From Acetobacteraceae bacterium UBA6159 (GTDB lineage: Bacteria > Pseudomonadota > Alphaproteobacteria > Acetobacterales > Acetobacteraceae), in contig DIUL01000105.1 in assembly GCA_002422345.1 (NCBI GenBank), forward strand, positions 1 through 31,139: 31,139 bases of DNA, in the 5' to 3' direction. The notes beneath the pieces were generated by a model. That model was not told the origin of the DNA, made no database searches, and saw nothing but the letters and a program-made list of their open reading frames with translations. The translations under genes were made by a program, and so were the position numbers. Position 1 is the first letter of the stretch. The number at the start of each line of letters is the position of its first letter. Positions 14,034 through 22,542 of the stretch are shown piece after piece.

Positions 14034-16301
14034 TCAAACCGGCAGCCCACGCTCCCGCGCCCAGGTCACGATCGGTTCCCGCAGGCTGCCCAGCCCGCTG
14101 CCGGCGCGCCGGATGGAGGTGAGGACCGGCCGGAACGCGCCAAGGTCGGCCGATCCCAGCAGAGCCTTCACCGGCAGGATGCCGCTGGCCGGCATCGACA
14201 GCGAGCGAAAGCCCAGGGCAGTCAGCACCAGGGCCTCCAGCGGCCGGGACGCGGCTTCCCCGCACAGGGACACAGGCACCCCGGCGGCGTCGGCCTTGAT
14301 CAGCAACTGCTCCAGCAGGTCCAGCATCGGCTGCGACAGCAGGTCGTAACGGTCGTACAGCGACGGCGTGCCGCGATCGGCGGCGAAGATGAACTGCACC
14401 AGGTCGTTCGATCCGACCGAGATGAAATCGGCTTCCTTCAGCAGGTCGTTCAACTGCCATAGCAGCGACGGCACCTCCAGCATCGTGCCGACCGACAGGC
14501 GGGACGGGGCGGGGCGGACGCGGCGCGCCTCGGCCAGCAGCAGCGACTTGGCGGCGCGGAACTCGGCAACCGTGGCCACCATCGGGAACATCACCGACAG
14601 CGGCCGCCCGCCCGCGGCCAGCAGCAGGGCGCGCAACTGCCGCCGCAGCAGGGCCGGCCGGTCCAGTCCGATCCGGATGGAGCGCCAGCCCATCGCCGGG
14701 TTCTCTTCCTCCGACACCGTCCCTGGCAGCAGCTTGTCGGCGCCCAGGTCCAGCGTGCGGAACAGCACCGGCCGGTCGCCCGCGGCATCCAGCGTCCGCG
14801 CGTAGATCGAGGCCTGCTCGCCCACATCCGCGATCGACCCGCGCGCGAGCATGGCGATCTCGGTCCGGAACAGCCCGATCCCGTCCGCGCCGGTGCGATC
14901 GAGCTGCGGCAGTTCCAGGCTGAGGCCGACATTCAGCATCAGTTTCACCGACACGCCATCGCGTGTGACGCCCGGTCGGTCGCGCAAAGCGGCCCAGCCG
15001 GCGTGCTGGGCCGACCGCACCTCCAGCGCGCGGACATAGACCTGCCGCACCTCGGCCTCGGGGCGCAGCACCAGCTGCCCCTCATCCCCGTCCAGGATCG
15101 CGAGGTCGCCGTTCTGCGCCGTGTCCAGCATGCCGCGCGTCGAGCCGATGGCCGGGATATCCAGCGCGCGCGCCAGGATGGCGGCATGACCGGACGGGCT
15201 GGCTTCCTCCACCGCCACGCCCGCGATGCCGGCGGCGTGCCAGTCCAGCAGTTCCGCCGGGCCGAGGCGGCGGGCGAGCAGGATCGAGCCAGGGGCGACC
15301 GGCGGGCGGATGCCTTCGCCGGTCAGGGTCATCAGCAAGCGGCCGGCCAGGTCCTCGATATCGGCGAGGCGTTCGCGCAGATAGGGATCGGTGATCCGGC
15401 GCATGCGGTCATGCAGGTCGCTGGCGACGCGCTGCACCGCGGCCTCGGCCGTCAGCCCGCCGCGGATCACGTCCTCCACCCGGCGCAGCCAGCCGGCATC
15501 GGCGGCGACCAGGCGATAGGCCTCCAGCACTTCGCGCGACGCGGAGGCATCGGCGGATCCGTTGGCGGTGGGCACGCCGGCGATCAGGTCATCGAGGCCG
15601 CGCTGCATCCGATCGGCCGCCTCGTGCAGGCGCTTGCGTTCGGCATCCGGGTCATCGGCCAGCAGCCGGATCGCGGCGGTGGGCATGCCGTGCAGCACGA
15701 CCGGCCCGATCGCGATCCCGGTCATCAGGGTGGAGCCGGAGAACACCCGCGGCACCGTGTCGCCCACGCCTTCAAGCTGGGCATCGGTCACGCCCTCGGC
15801 CGACAGCATCTCGGCCACCAGCATGGCGACCGTCTCGAGTTCCTCGACCTCGTCATCGTTGAAATGGCGGGGCGCGCGGTTCTGGACCGCCAGGACGCCG
15901 AGCGTCCGGCCCGAGCGGCGGACGGGCACGGCGAGCATGGAGGCGAAGGGTTCCTCGCCGGTTTCCGCGCGATAGGCGAAGGCGGGATGGTTCTGCGCGT
16001 CGGGCAGGTTCATCACCGCGGCGGTGGCGGCGCAGAGGCCGACGATGCCTTCGCCCACCCGCAGCCGGGTGCGGCCGACGGCATTGGGGTTCAGCCCCTC
16101 GGTCGCGGCCAGTTCCATCAGGTCGCCGGGGCGGTGGACGTAGACCGAGCAGACTTCGCTGACCAGTTCGGCGGCGACCAGCCGAACAAGTGCCCCCATT
16201 GCCCCCTTTTGGGCCCCCCGTTGGGCGTCCGCCTCGGCCCCCGTGCTGCTCGCGCGCAGGTCCCGCAGGCGGGCGAGCAGGCGGCGGGGGGCGTTGGCCA
16301 T
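14034..16301 (-). CDS. ptsP: PtsP, enzyme I of the nitrogen PTS (GAF-containing)
   Basis: A 755-residue phosphoenolpyruvate-protein phosphotransferase. Residues about 25-165 form a GAF domain (VCSVYVHRPGDLMELAATEGLNP, then FASMLAVPVRRSGRTLGVLAVQN). This is followed by the swivelling domain with the phospho-accepting His372 in SGHAAILARALDIPAIG, and a PEP-binding TIM barrel: GIGLFRTEIAML, NPAMGWRSIRIGLDRP, FISVGSNDLVQFIFAADRG, and PVSLCGEAASRP with the catalytic Cys. The length and GAF domain identify it as PtsP (EI-Ntr), not sugar-PTS PtsI. It phosphorylates NPr in a regulatory phosphorelay, and the GAF domain of EI-Ntr is known to sense glutamine/2-oxoglutarate in some proteobacteria. It starts 6 bases after the nitronate monooxygenase gene, hence the same operon as lysC. 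Confidence 0.93.
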   Translation of the reverse strand: MANAPRRLLARLRDLRASSTGAEADAQRGAQKGAMGALVRLVAAELVSEVCSVYVHRPGDLMELAATEGLNPNAVGRTRLRVGEGIVGLCAATAAVMNLPDAQNHPAFAYRAETGEEPFASMLAVPVRRSGRTLGVLAVQNRAPRHFNDDEVEELETVAMLVAEMLSAEGVTDAQLEGVGDTVPRVFSGSTLMTGIAIGPVVLHGMPTAAIRLLADDPDAERKRLHEAADRMQRGLDDLIAGVPTANGSADASASREVLEAYRLVAADAGWLRRVEDVIRGGLTAEAAVQRVASDLHDRMRRITDPYLRERLADIEDLAGRLLMTLTGEGIRPPVAPGSILLARRLGPAELLDWHAAGIAGVAVEEASPSGHAAILARALDIPAIGSTRGMLDTAQNGDLAILDGDEGQLVLRPEAEVRQVYVRALEVRSAQHAGWAALRDRPGVTRDGVSVKLMLNVGLSLELPQLDRTGADGIGLFRTEIAMLARGSIADVGEQASIYARTLDAAGDRPVLFRTLDLGADKLLPGTVSEEENPAMGWRSIRIGLDRPALLRRQLRALLLAAGGRPLSVMFPMVATVAEFRAAKSLLLAEARRVRPAPSRLSVGTMLEVPSLLWQLNDLLKEADFISVGSNDLVQFIFAADRGTPSLYDRYDLLSQPMLDLLEQLLIKADAAGVPVSLCGEAASRPLEALVLTALGFRSLSMPASGILPVKALLGSADLGAFRPVLTSIRRAGSGLGSLREPIVTWARERGLPV

Positions 16302-16307
16302 GCGCCG

Positions 16308-17372
16308 CTACAAGCGGCGGGCGCGCAACGCCGCGACCGCCTGGTCGACCAGTTCGGCGATGACGGAGGCTGTCGTCTGCTCCGCCGTGACCATGCCGAC
16401 GGACTGGCCGGCCATGACGGAACCGTTTTCCACGTCGCCATCGATGACCGCGCGCCGCAGCGCCCCGGCCCAGAAATGCTCGATGGCGAGCTGGGCTTCT
16501 TCCTTGGTCAGTTCGCCTGCCTGGAAGCGGTCCCGCGTTTCGGCCTGGTGGACCAGGAAGCGCTTGGTGCCTTCGTTCACCAGGCCGCGCACCGGGATGA
16601 CCGGGAAGCGTTCGTCGAGCTGGATGGACGGGATGGCGTCACGGGCATTGGCGCGGATGAAGGCGCGCTTGAAGTTGGCGTGCGCGATCGATTCGGTCGT
16701 GGCGGCAAAGCGGCTGCCGAGCTGGGCGCCGGACGCACCCATTTCGAGGTATGCGAGAATGGCCTCCCCGCGGCCGAGACCGCCGGCCACGAAGACCGGC
16801 ACATCCTTGATATGCGGCAGGATTTCCTGTGCCAGCACGGTCAGCGACACGGGGCCGATATGGCCGCCGGCCTCCGATCCCTCGATCACGATCGCGTCGG
16901 CGCCGGAGCGCACGAGGCGACGCGCCAGCACCAAGGCGGGGGCGAAGGCGATCAGCTTGGCGCCGCCGTCCTTGACCGCGCGCACCGCGCCACCGGGCGG
17001 AATGCCGCCGGCCAGGACGACGTGGCTGACCTTGGCTTCCAGGCAGACCTTCACCAGGTCGTCCAGCTGCGGATGCATGGTGATCAGGTTGACGCCGAAG
17101 GGCCTGGTCGTCAGCGCCTGGGTCGCGGCGATTTCCTTCGCCAGCAGGTCGGGACCCATCGAGCCGCAGGCGATGACGCCGAAACCGCCGGCGTTGGAGA
17201 TGGCGGCGACGAGATGCCGCTCGCTCACCCAACTCATGGCGCCGCCCAGCAGGGCGTATTCGCAGCCGAGGAACGCGGTGCCCCGCGCCCACAGCCGGTC
17301 CAGTTCGGCGCGCGCGGCGGCCCAGGCGGCGTCGCGCGGGATCTCGGTCAGGTCAGCTGGCATCGAGGCCAT
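16308..17372 (-). CDS. Nitronate monooxygenase (2-nitropropane dioxygenase family)
   Basis: A 354-residue FMN-dependent TIM-barrel oxygenase. Marks are CEYALLGGAMSWVSERHLVAAISNAGGFGVIACG, then VSHVVLAGGIPP, then ADAIVIEGSEAGGHIGPVS (FMN phosphate and catalytic-His region), then VPVFVAGGLGRGEAILAYLEMGASGAQLGSRF. The family oxidises propionate-3-nitronate and other nitroalkanes; enoyl-ACP reductase FabK is a close relative and cannot be fully excluded. The start overlaps the 3' end of lysC by 20 bases (or 11 if the Met at codon 4 is used), so translation is coupled. ptsP follows 6 bases later. Placement between lysC and ptsP is not the arrangement I know from related bacteria, where these two are usually adjacent. 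Confidence 0.85.
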   Translation of the reverse strand: MASMPADLTEIPRDAAWAAARAELDRLWARGTAFLGCEYALLGGAMSWVSERHLVAAISNAGGFGVIACGSMGPDLLAKEIAATQALTTRPFGVNLITMHPQLDDLVKVCLEAKVSHVVLAGGIPPGGAVRAVKDGGAKLIAFAPALVLARRLVRSGADAIVIEGSEAGGHIGPVSLTVLAQEILPHIKDVPVFVAGGLGRGEAILAYLEMGASGAQLGSRFAATTESIAHANFKRAFIRANARDAIPSIQLDERFPVIPVRGLVNEGTKRFLVHQAETRDRFQAGELTKEEAQLAIEHFWAGALRRAVIDGDVENGSVMAGQSVGMVTAEQTTASVIAELVDQAVAALRARRL

Positions 17373-18570
17373 AGGCGGTGTGCAGGGCCCGGACCGCGAG
17401 CTCGGTGTATTCCGCCGCGATCAGGACGCTGACCTTGATTTCGCTGGTCGAGATGACCTGGATGTTGATCCCCTTGCCGGCCAGCGCCTGGAACATCGTG
17501 TTGGCGATGCCGGCGTGGCTGCGCATGCCGACGCCGACGACGCTGATCTTGGCGACGTCGGTGTCTTCCAGCACGTGGTCGTAGCCGATCTGGTCCTTGA
17601 CCTGCCCCATCGCCGCCTGGGCGCGCGCGAGGTCGGCCTTGCCCACGGTGAAGGTCATGTCGGTCAGACCGTCGGCGGAGGTGTTCTGCACGATCATGTC
17701 GACATTGACGTTCTGTTCCGCCAGCACGCCGAAGATCGTCGCGGCGATGCCCGGCCGGTCCGGCACCCGGCGCAGCGTCAGCTTCGCCTCGTCACGCGAA
17801 TAGGCAATGCCGGAAACGTTCTGCTTTTCCACGATCTCGTCCTCGTCCACCATCATCGTGCCCGGCAGGTCCTGAAAGCTGGACAGGACCTGGACCCGGA
17901 CGCGTTCGTTCATCGCCAGCTCGACACTGCGGGTCTGCAGGACCTTGGCGCCCACCGAGGCGAGTTCGAGCATTTCCTCATAGCTGATCTTATCGAGCTT
18001 CCGCGCCTTCGGCACGATGCGCGGATCGGTCGTGTAGACGCCGTCGACGTCGGTATAGATGTCGCAACGATCCGCCTTCAGCGCGGCGGCCAGCGCCACG
18101 GCCGAGGTATCGGACCCGCCGCGGCCCAGCGTCGTGATGCGGCCATCGGGCGCGATCCCCTGGAAGCCGGAGACGACGGGCACCTGGCCCGCCTTCATGC
18201 GGCGGATCAGTTCGTCTCCCTCGATCCCCTGGATGCGGGCCTTGCCGTGGGCGGTGTCGGTGTGGATCGGGATTTGCCAGCCCTGCCAGGACCGGGCCTC
18301 GACCCCGATGGTCTGGAGCGCGATCGACAGCAGGCCGGTGGTGACCTGTTCGCCGGTGGCGACGACCGTGTCGTATTCCCTTGCGTCGTGCAGGGGCGAC
18401 AGTTCCGTGCAGAACTTCACGAGTTGGTTGGTCGCGCCCGACATGGCGGAGACCACGACCGCGACCTCGTTGCCGGCGTCAACCTCCCGCTTCACCCGCT
18501 GGGCGACGTTGCGGATGCGGTCGAGGTCGCCGACGGACGTGCCGCCGAATTTCATCACTATACGGGCCAT
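17353..18570 (-). CDS. lysC: Aspartate kinase
   Basis: A 405-residue monofunctional aspartokinase that catalyses the first step of lysine, threonine, methionine and diaminopimelate synthesis. It begins MARIVMKFGGTSVGD with the kinase KFGGTS motif. It continues with VVVSAMSGATNQL, ITTLGRGGSDTSAVALA (nucleotide/aspartate site) and DVDGVYTTDPRIVP. It ends with two ACT domains (from about residue 265: DEAKLTLRRVPDRPGIAATIFGVLAEQNVNVDMIVQN, then KISVVGVGMRSHAGIANTMFQAL), the usual feedback sites for lysine/threonine. The length is typical of alphaproteobacterial LysC. An ATG 13 codons upstream (18609) is rejected because the family starts at MARIVMKFGG. It is the first gene of lysC - nitronate monooxygenase - ptsP and is divergent from ubiG. 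Confidence 0.94.
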   Translation of the reverse strand: MARIVMKFGGTSVGDLDRIRNVAQRVKREVDAGNEVAVVVSAMSGATNQLVKFCTELSPLHDAREYDTVVATGEQVTTGLLSIALQTIGVEARSWQGWQIPIHTDTAHGKARIQGIEGDELIRRMKAGQVPVVSGFQGIAPDGRITTLGRGGSDTSAVALAAALKADRCDIYTDVDGVYTTDPRIVPKARKLDKISYEEMLELASVGAKVLQTRSVELAMNERVRVQVLSSFQDLPGTMMVDEDEIVEKQNVSGIAYSRDEAKLTLRRVPDRPGIAATIFGVLAEQNVNVDMIVQNTSADGLTDMTFTVGKADLARAQAAMGQVKDQIGYDHVLEDTDVAKISVVGVGMRSHAGIANTMFQALAGKGINIQVISTSEIKVSVLIAAEYTELAVRALHTAYGLDAS

Positions 18571-19029
18571 GAAGCGGGGATCGGTTGCCAGTTGTCTGTA
18601 CGGCGCCACACATACTGGCCACCGGGCACAGGGGCAAGGCGCATGACCGCCGCCCTGCCGTGCGCGGAGGGAGGCCGTGGCCGGGATGCTTGCCTCGGGC
18701 CGGGGGGGCAGGGTAGGGTTGGAACATTATGCGAACCGTGTTGCCTGTTCCCCATCGTGCCTGCTCCGGACCAGATGGCCGGGTTGGGGGCTTGTGGCAC
18801 TGGCCTGGGGGTATCCCCCCTCACCCCGGCCCTCTCCCGCAAGGGGAGAGGGGGCGTGGGGGCGCCGACAACGCTCCCTCCCCCCTTGAGGGGGAGGGTT
18901 GGGGTGGGGGGTCTCGCGGCACGGACCGGGAGGATCACCCGCCTTCCACCACAGGAGAGGGCGCACGATGAAATTTCCACACGGTCCAACCCCATGTCCG
19001 GTGAGGATTCACCTCCGGAGACCACGCCC
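18571..19029. other. Divergent lysC/ubiG intergenic region with two palindromes
   Basis: 459 bases without a convincing gene. The first 250 bases must hold the lysC promoter, but I cannot pick out a -35/-10 pair with confidence. Two GC palindromes lie near the middle, 18830-18852 and 18876-18898. The open frames crossing the region are G- and P-rich low-complexity readings of the palindromes. Confidence 0.6.
18830..18910. repeat. Two adjacent GC palindromes
   Basis: Hairpin A pairs CCCTCTCCC (18830-18838) with GGGAGAGGG (18844-18852). Hairpin B pairs CCCTCCCCC (18876-18884) with GGGGGAGGG (18890-18898) and is followed by GTTGGGGTGGGG. B and its tail are the reverse complement of the palindrome found inside imuB. 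The same C-rich/TTGA/G-rich design is seen in both halves. Confidence 0.65.
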
Positions 19030-19743
19030 ATGACCACCCGCAACGTCTCGGCCCAGGAGGTCGCCCGCTTCGACGCCCTCGCCGCCGAATGGTGGGACCC
19101 GGACGGCCCGATGCGGCCTTTGCACCGGATGAACCCCGCCCGGATCAATTGGATCACCGCCCGGATCGCCCGCCATTTCGGACCCGATGCCCGCCCCGCC
19201 ATCCTCGATGTCGGCTGCGGCGCGGGCCTTGCGGCCGAGGCGCTGGCCCGCGCCGGCTTCCCCGTCACCGCGATCGACGCCGCGGCGGACGTCATCGCCA
19301 TCGCCCGGGACCACGCCGCCGACATGGGCGACGCCGCCCCCGCCTACCGCGTCGCCACGACCGAGGACCTGCTGGCCGAGGGCGCGCGCTTTCCGGTGAT
19401 CTCGGCGCTGGAGGTGATCGAGCACGTCCCCGCCCCCGCCGCCTTCGTCGCGTCCCTGCGCGGCCTGCTGGTGCCGGGGGGGCTGCTGGTGATGTCCACC
19501 CTCAATCGCACCAACCGCTCCTGGCTGACCGCCAAGCTGGGCGCCGAATACGTGCTGCGCTGGCTGCCCGTGGGCACGCATGACTGGAACGCCTTCCTGC
19601 CACCGGCCGAACTCGGCGCGATGCTGCGCCAGGCGGGGCTGCGGGTGACGGAGACGGCGGGGCTGGAAATGAACCTGATCACCGGCACCTGGACGACCGG
19701 GCGCGACCTGCGGATCAACTACCTGCTCGCCGCGACGGGCTGA
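19030..19743 (+). CDS. ubiG: UbiG, ubiquinone-synthesis O-methyltransferase
   Basis: A 237-residue class I SAM-dependent methyltransferase that performs both O-methylation steps of ubiquinone synthesis. Diagnostic segments are VARFDALAAEWWDPDGPMRPLHRMNPARINWI (UbiG N-terminus), ILDVGCGAGLAAEALARAG (SAM motif I), ALEVIEHVP (post-II) and LVMSTLNRTNRSW...YVLRWLPVGTHDWNAFL, which is nearly invariant in UbiG. The ATG at 19030 has GGAG at 19017-19020, nine bases away, and begins at MTTRNVS; an in-frame ATG at 18994 without a Shine-Dalgarno is the alternative. The gene is divergent from lysC and ends 5 bases from a convergent membrane-protein gene. The enzyme acts at the inner face of the cytoplasmic membrane. 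Confidence 0.94.
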   Translation: MTTRNVSAQEVARFDALAAEWWDPDGPMRPLHRMNPARINWITARIARHFGPDARPAILDVGCGAGLAAEALARAGFPVTAIDAAADVIAIARDHAADMGDAAPAYRVATTEDLLAEGARFPVISALEVIEHVPAPAAFVASLRGLLVPGGLLVMSTLNRTNRSWLTAKLGAEYVLRWLPVGTHDWNAFLPPAELGAMLRQAGLRVTETAGLEMNLITGTWTTGRDLRINYLLAATG

Positions 19744-19748
19744 ACCGC

Positions 19749-20123
19749 CTACCCCAGCCCCGCCCATGCCAGCAGCAGCGTGAACCCGGTGATCGCCAGC
19801 CCGCCATGGATCGCCATCACGACCGTAACCCCGCGGACCCCGTTGCGGCTGAGTGATGGCAGCATCAGCCCGAACAGCGCGCCCACGCCGATCAGGCTCG
19901 CGGCGGCGAGGCCGAAGCCGCCGGTCCCGGTGGCCTCGCCCCGCGGCGGTCCTTCCAGCGAGATCACCAGCAGCCCCAGCCCGATCAGCCCGACCAACCC
20001 ATGCGCCGCGCCGGCCAGGGGGATCCGGCGGGCGCGCGCCGGGTCTTCCCGCATCGCGCGGGCCGCCAGCGCCAGGCCAGCCGCCAGGGCGCAGGCCAGG
20101 ACCAGCACCGCCGCCGTGATCAT
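19749..20123 (-). CDS. Small four-helix membrane protein of unknown function
   Basis: A 124-residue protein with four clear hydrophobic segments: ITAAVLVLACALAAGLALAA (2-21), GLVGLIGLGLLVISL (about 42-56), FGLAAASLIGVGALFGLML (70-88) and VTVVMAIHGGLAITGFTLLL (99-118). The loops are short; the first is basic (RAMREDPARARRIP) and would be cytoplasmic. I do not recognise a characterised family. It is convergent with ubiG and divergent from the glutamine amidotransferase, so it is probably transcribed alone. Confidence 0.7.
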   Translation of the reverse strand: MITAAVLVLACALAAGLALAARAMREDPARARRIPLAGAAHGLVGLIGLGLLVISLEGPPRGEATGTGGFGLAAASLIGVGALFGLMLPSLSRNGVRGVTVVMAIHGGLAITGFTLLLAWAGLG

Positions 20124-20235
20124 GGGGCGACCCTATCCAGAGGTTGTATCACGTCCAATTCTCCTCTCGTTTCGCTTGCGACGCATCATGCCCTGGCCCA
20201 ATCTCCCCAGCGCCCAGCCGCAGGGAACCCATCGC

Positions 20236-21033
20236 ATGTGTCGCTTTCTCGCCTACCATGGCACGCCCATCTTCCTGGAAGAACTGATTGCCTCGCCGAG
20301 CCATTCGTTGATCAAGCAGGCCATCCACGCGACCGAAAGCCGCAGCGAGACAAATGGCGACGGGTTCGGCATCGGTTGGTATGGCGAGCGCGAACGGCCC
20401 GGCCTGTACCGGGAAGTCCACCCCGCCTGGTCGGACGAGAACCTGTTGTCGATCTGCTCCCAGGTTCGCTCGCATCTGTTCTTCGCCCATGTCCGCGCCG
20501 CGACCGGCACCGCGACATCCCGCGCCAACTGCCACCCCTTCGCCGTCGGGCGGTTCATGTTCATGCATAACGGCCAGATCGGTGGCTACCGCGCCATCCG
20601 CCGGCGGATCGAGACCTATATCCCGGACTCGCTCTACGCCGCCCGCGTCGGCACGACGGACACCGAGGCCCTGTTCCTGACGGCCCTCGCCAACGACCTA
20701 GAAGCCGATCCCGTCCGCGCCATGGAAACCACGCTCGGCTTGGTGATGGCCGAGATGGACCGGGCCGCGATCGGCGCGCCGCTGCGCCTGACCGCGGCGC
20801 TGACCGATGGGCAGACGATCTGGGCCTTCCGCTGGGCGAGCGACCACAGCCCCGCGACCCTGTATTACCAGCAGTCCCATAGCGGCACGGTCGTCGTGTC
20901 GGAACCGATCGACGAACGGCGGGAGGACTGGACCCCCGTGCCGTCAGGCCGGGTCCTGGTCGCGCGCCACGGGGAGAAACCCGTGCTGCGCGACCTGAAC
21001 CCGGTTGTTCCGGCAGGCAGCGGCCTTGCCTGA
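20236..21033 (+). CDS. Class II glutamine amidotransferase (YafJ/EgtC-like)
   Basis: A 265-residue N-terminal-nucleophile amidohydrolase. The start MCRFLAYHG places the catalytic Cys at position 2, exposed after Met removal, and this fixes the start at ATG 20236 despite a longer open frame; AGGGA lies about 9 bases upstream. Other family marks are ESRSETNGDGFGIGWYG, FFAHVRAATGT...NCHPFAVGRFMFMHNGQIGGY and TTDTEALFLTAL. There is no synthase domain, so it is a stand-alone glutaminase-type enzyme like YafJ or the ergothioneine enzyme EgtC. No egtB/egtD genes are adjacent, so a role in ergothioneine synthesis is not supported by context. The substrate is therefore a gamma-glutamyl compound or glutamine. 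Confidence 0.88.
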   Translation: MCRFLAYHGTPIFLEELIASPSHSLIKQAIHATESRSETNGDGFGIGWYGERERPGLYREVHPAWSDENLLSICSQVRSHLFFAHVRAATGTATSRANCHPFAVGRFMFMHNGQIGGYRAIRRRIETYIPDSLYAARVGTTDTEALFLTALANDLEADPVRAMETTLGLVMAEMDRAAIGAPLRLTAALTDGQTIWAFRWASDHSPATLYYQQSHSGTVVVSEPIDERREDWTPVPSGRVLVARHGEKPVLRDLNPVVPAGSGLA

Positions 21034-21052
21034 CGGCGCGGCCCGAGGACGC

Positions 21053-22249
21053 TCAGGCCACCACGCCGGCCGACCGCATCCGGCCGATGTCGTCGGCCGA
21101 GTAGCCCGCCTGCGCCAGCACGTCGTCGGTGTTCTGCCCGAGGCCCGGGGCACGCTGTGGCGCGATCTTCTCGACCCCCTCGACATGGAACGGGGCGGAA
21201 ACGGTCAACCCCTTGCCATCGGCGAAGGGCACCAGGGCGCCACAAGCCTGCATCTGCGGGTCCTCCAGAGCCTCATCCACCGTGGCGGCGATGCCGAAGG
21301 TGACGCCGACGCCATCCAGCACGGTCCGCCATTCCGCCAGGTCGCGGGAGCGGAATACCTCATCCAGCACCGTGGTCAGGACGCGGGCGTTCTTCTTGCG
21401 GGCGGCGTCGGTGGCGAAGCGCGGATCGTCGGTCAGTTCGGGCCGGCCGATCGCGGTCAGGAAGCCGCGGAGCTGCCGTTGCTCATTGAACAAAGCCATG
21501 ATGAACCAGCGATTGTCGCGGGTCTGGTAATGGTTCGCCAGGGCGTTCGGCGCGTCTTCGCGCAGGGGACGGTGACCGACCTGCTCGTTGAACAGCCGGG
21601 TCTGCACCGCGCAGGCATTGGCCCACAGACCGTTCTGCAACAGGGACGATTTCACCAGGCTGCCCTGGCCGGTCTTCTCCCGCCGGTACAGCGCGGTGAC
21701 GATCGCCGCATACAGCCCGGTGCCGGATGGATGGTCGCCCATCCCGGGCATGGATCGTGCCGGCGGCGTGTCGGACGCGGCGCGGACCTGGTCCATCAGC
21801 CCGGTGCGGGCCCAGTAGGCGGTCGAGTCGAAGCCGGTCTTCGCCGCTTCCTCCCCTTCCTCGCCATAGGCCGTGAAGGACGCGTAGATCAGCCGCGGGT
21901 TCAGCGCCATCAGGTGTTCGGCCGACAGCTTCAGCCGGTCGCGCACGGGCAGGGGGAAGTTGGTCACGAACACATCGGCCGAGGCGACCAGCCGGTGCAG
22001 CGCCGCGATCCCGTCGGCGTGCTTGAGGTCGATGGCCAGGCTGCGCTTGTTGCGCGACGTGAGCTGCCAATAATAGTCGACGTCCCGGCCGGGGAACGGC
22101 CCGCGCGTGCGCCAGGGGTCGCCCGCGCCCGGCGGCTCGATCTTGATCACGTCGGCGCCGAAATCGGACAGCATCGTCGCCGCGCATGGGCCAGCGATCC
22201 AGCTTGCGCAATCGAGGACCCTGAGGCCGGAGAACAGACTTTCGGTCAT
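21053..22249 (-). CDS. Class III CoA-transferase (CaiB/BaiF/Frc family)
   Basis: A 398-residue family III CoA-transferase that moves CoA between carboxylates as acyl-CoA. Marks are LFSGLRVLDCASWIAGPCAATMLSDFGADVIKIEPPGAGDPWR at the N-terminus, NKRSLAIDLKHADG, and PGMGDHPSGTGLYAAIVTALYRR, in which Asp172 corresponds to the catalytic Asp of formyl-CoA transferase. The C-terminal GLGQNTDDVLAQAGYSADDIGRMRSAGVV is also standard. AAGGAAA before the ATG supports the start. It is divergent from an MFS transporter; a carboxylate importer plus CoA activation would be a sensible pair, but the substrate is not evident. Confidence 0.9.
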   Translation of the reverse strand: MTESLFSGLRVLDCASWIAGPCAATMLSDFGADVIKIEPPGAGDPWRTRGPFPGRDVDYYWQLTSRNKRSLAIDLKHADGIAALHRLVASADVFVTNFPLPVRDRLKLSAEHLMALNPRLIYASFTAYGEEGEEAAKTGFDSTAYWARTGLMDQVRAASDTPPARSMPGMGDHPSGTGLYAAIVTALYRREKTGQGSLVKSSLLQNGLWANACAVQTRLFNEQVGHRPLREDAPNALANHYQTRDNRWFIMALFNEQRQLRGFLTAIGRPELTDDPRFATDAARKKNARVLTTVLDEVFRSRDLAEWRTVLDGVGVTFGIAATVDEALEDPQMQACGALVPFADGKGLTVSAPFHVEGVEKIAPQRAPGLGQNTDDVLAQAGYSADDIGRMRSAGVVA

Positions 22250-22308
22250 GGGTGGGTTTCCTTCTCGCAGGGTCGGGCCGGAGGCGGAGGCTCACCCGCG
22301 CTGCCGTC

Positions 22309-22330
22309 ATGGCGGGGCACGACCCGCCAT
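22309..22330. repeat. REP-like hairpin between CoA-transferase and MFS genes
   Basis: ATGGCGGG (22309-22316) pairs with CCCGCCAT (22323-22330) around a six-base loop. The flank CCGTCATGGC is shared with the hairpin at 7713-7740, so it belongs to the same loose family. It lies in the 293-base divergent gap 22250-22542, which otherwise shows no gene. Confidence 0.5.
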
Positions 22331-22542
22331 TTCCCGTGTTGTTGCTCCGACGCTGGCGCGCCGCGTGCCTGTCTGATCCTGAGCCTGAAAGCCTGGGCGT
22401 ATTTGTCAAGGATGACACGCCCGGTCGGCCTGGCCGCCGCCCTTTCCGATGTCCGCCGACCCGGCCTACGATGTCCGCCCGCGAATCCGGGCGGCCTCGG
22501 CGGACGAGGCGGGCCAGGGCCGCATTTCTTGCAGTTCAGGCC

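Noticed and set aside
15003..19743. Very long open frames on the forward strand across ptsP, nitronate monooxygenase and lysC (one over 1100 codons)
   Set aside because: They are antisense shadows created by strong G/C third-position bias; their products are Arg/Gly/His/Pro-rich with no domain, while the reverse strand encodes three complete conserved enzymes.
20236..21033. Glutamine amidotransferase as EgtC of ergothioneine synthesis
   Set aside because: No egtB or egtD gene is nearby; the fold alone does not separate EgtC from YafJ-type proteins.
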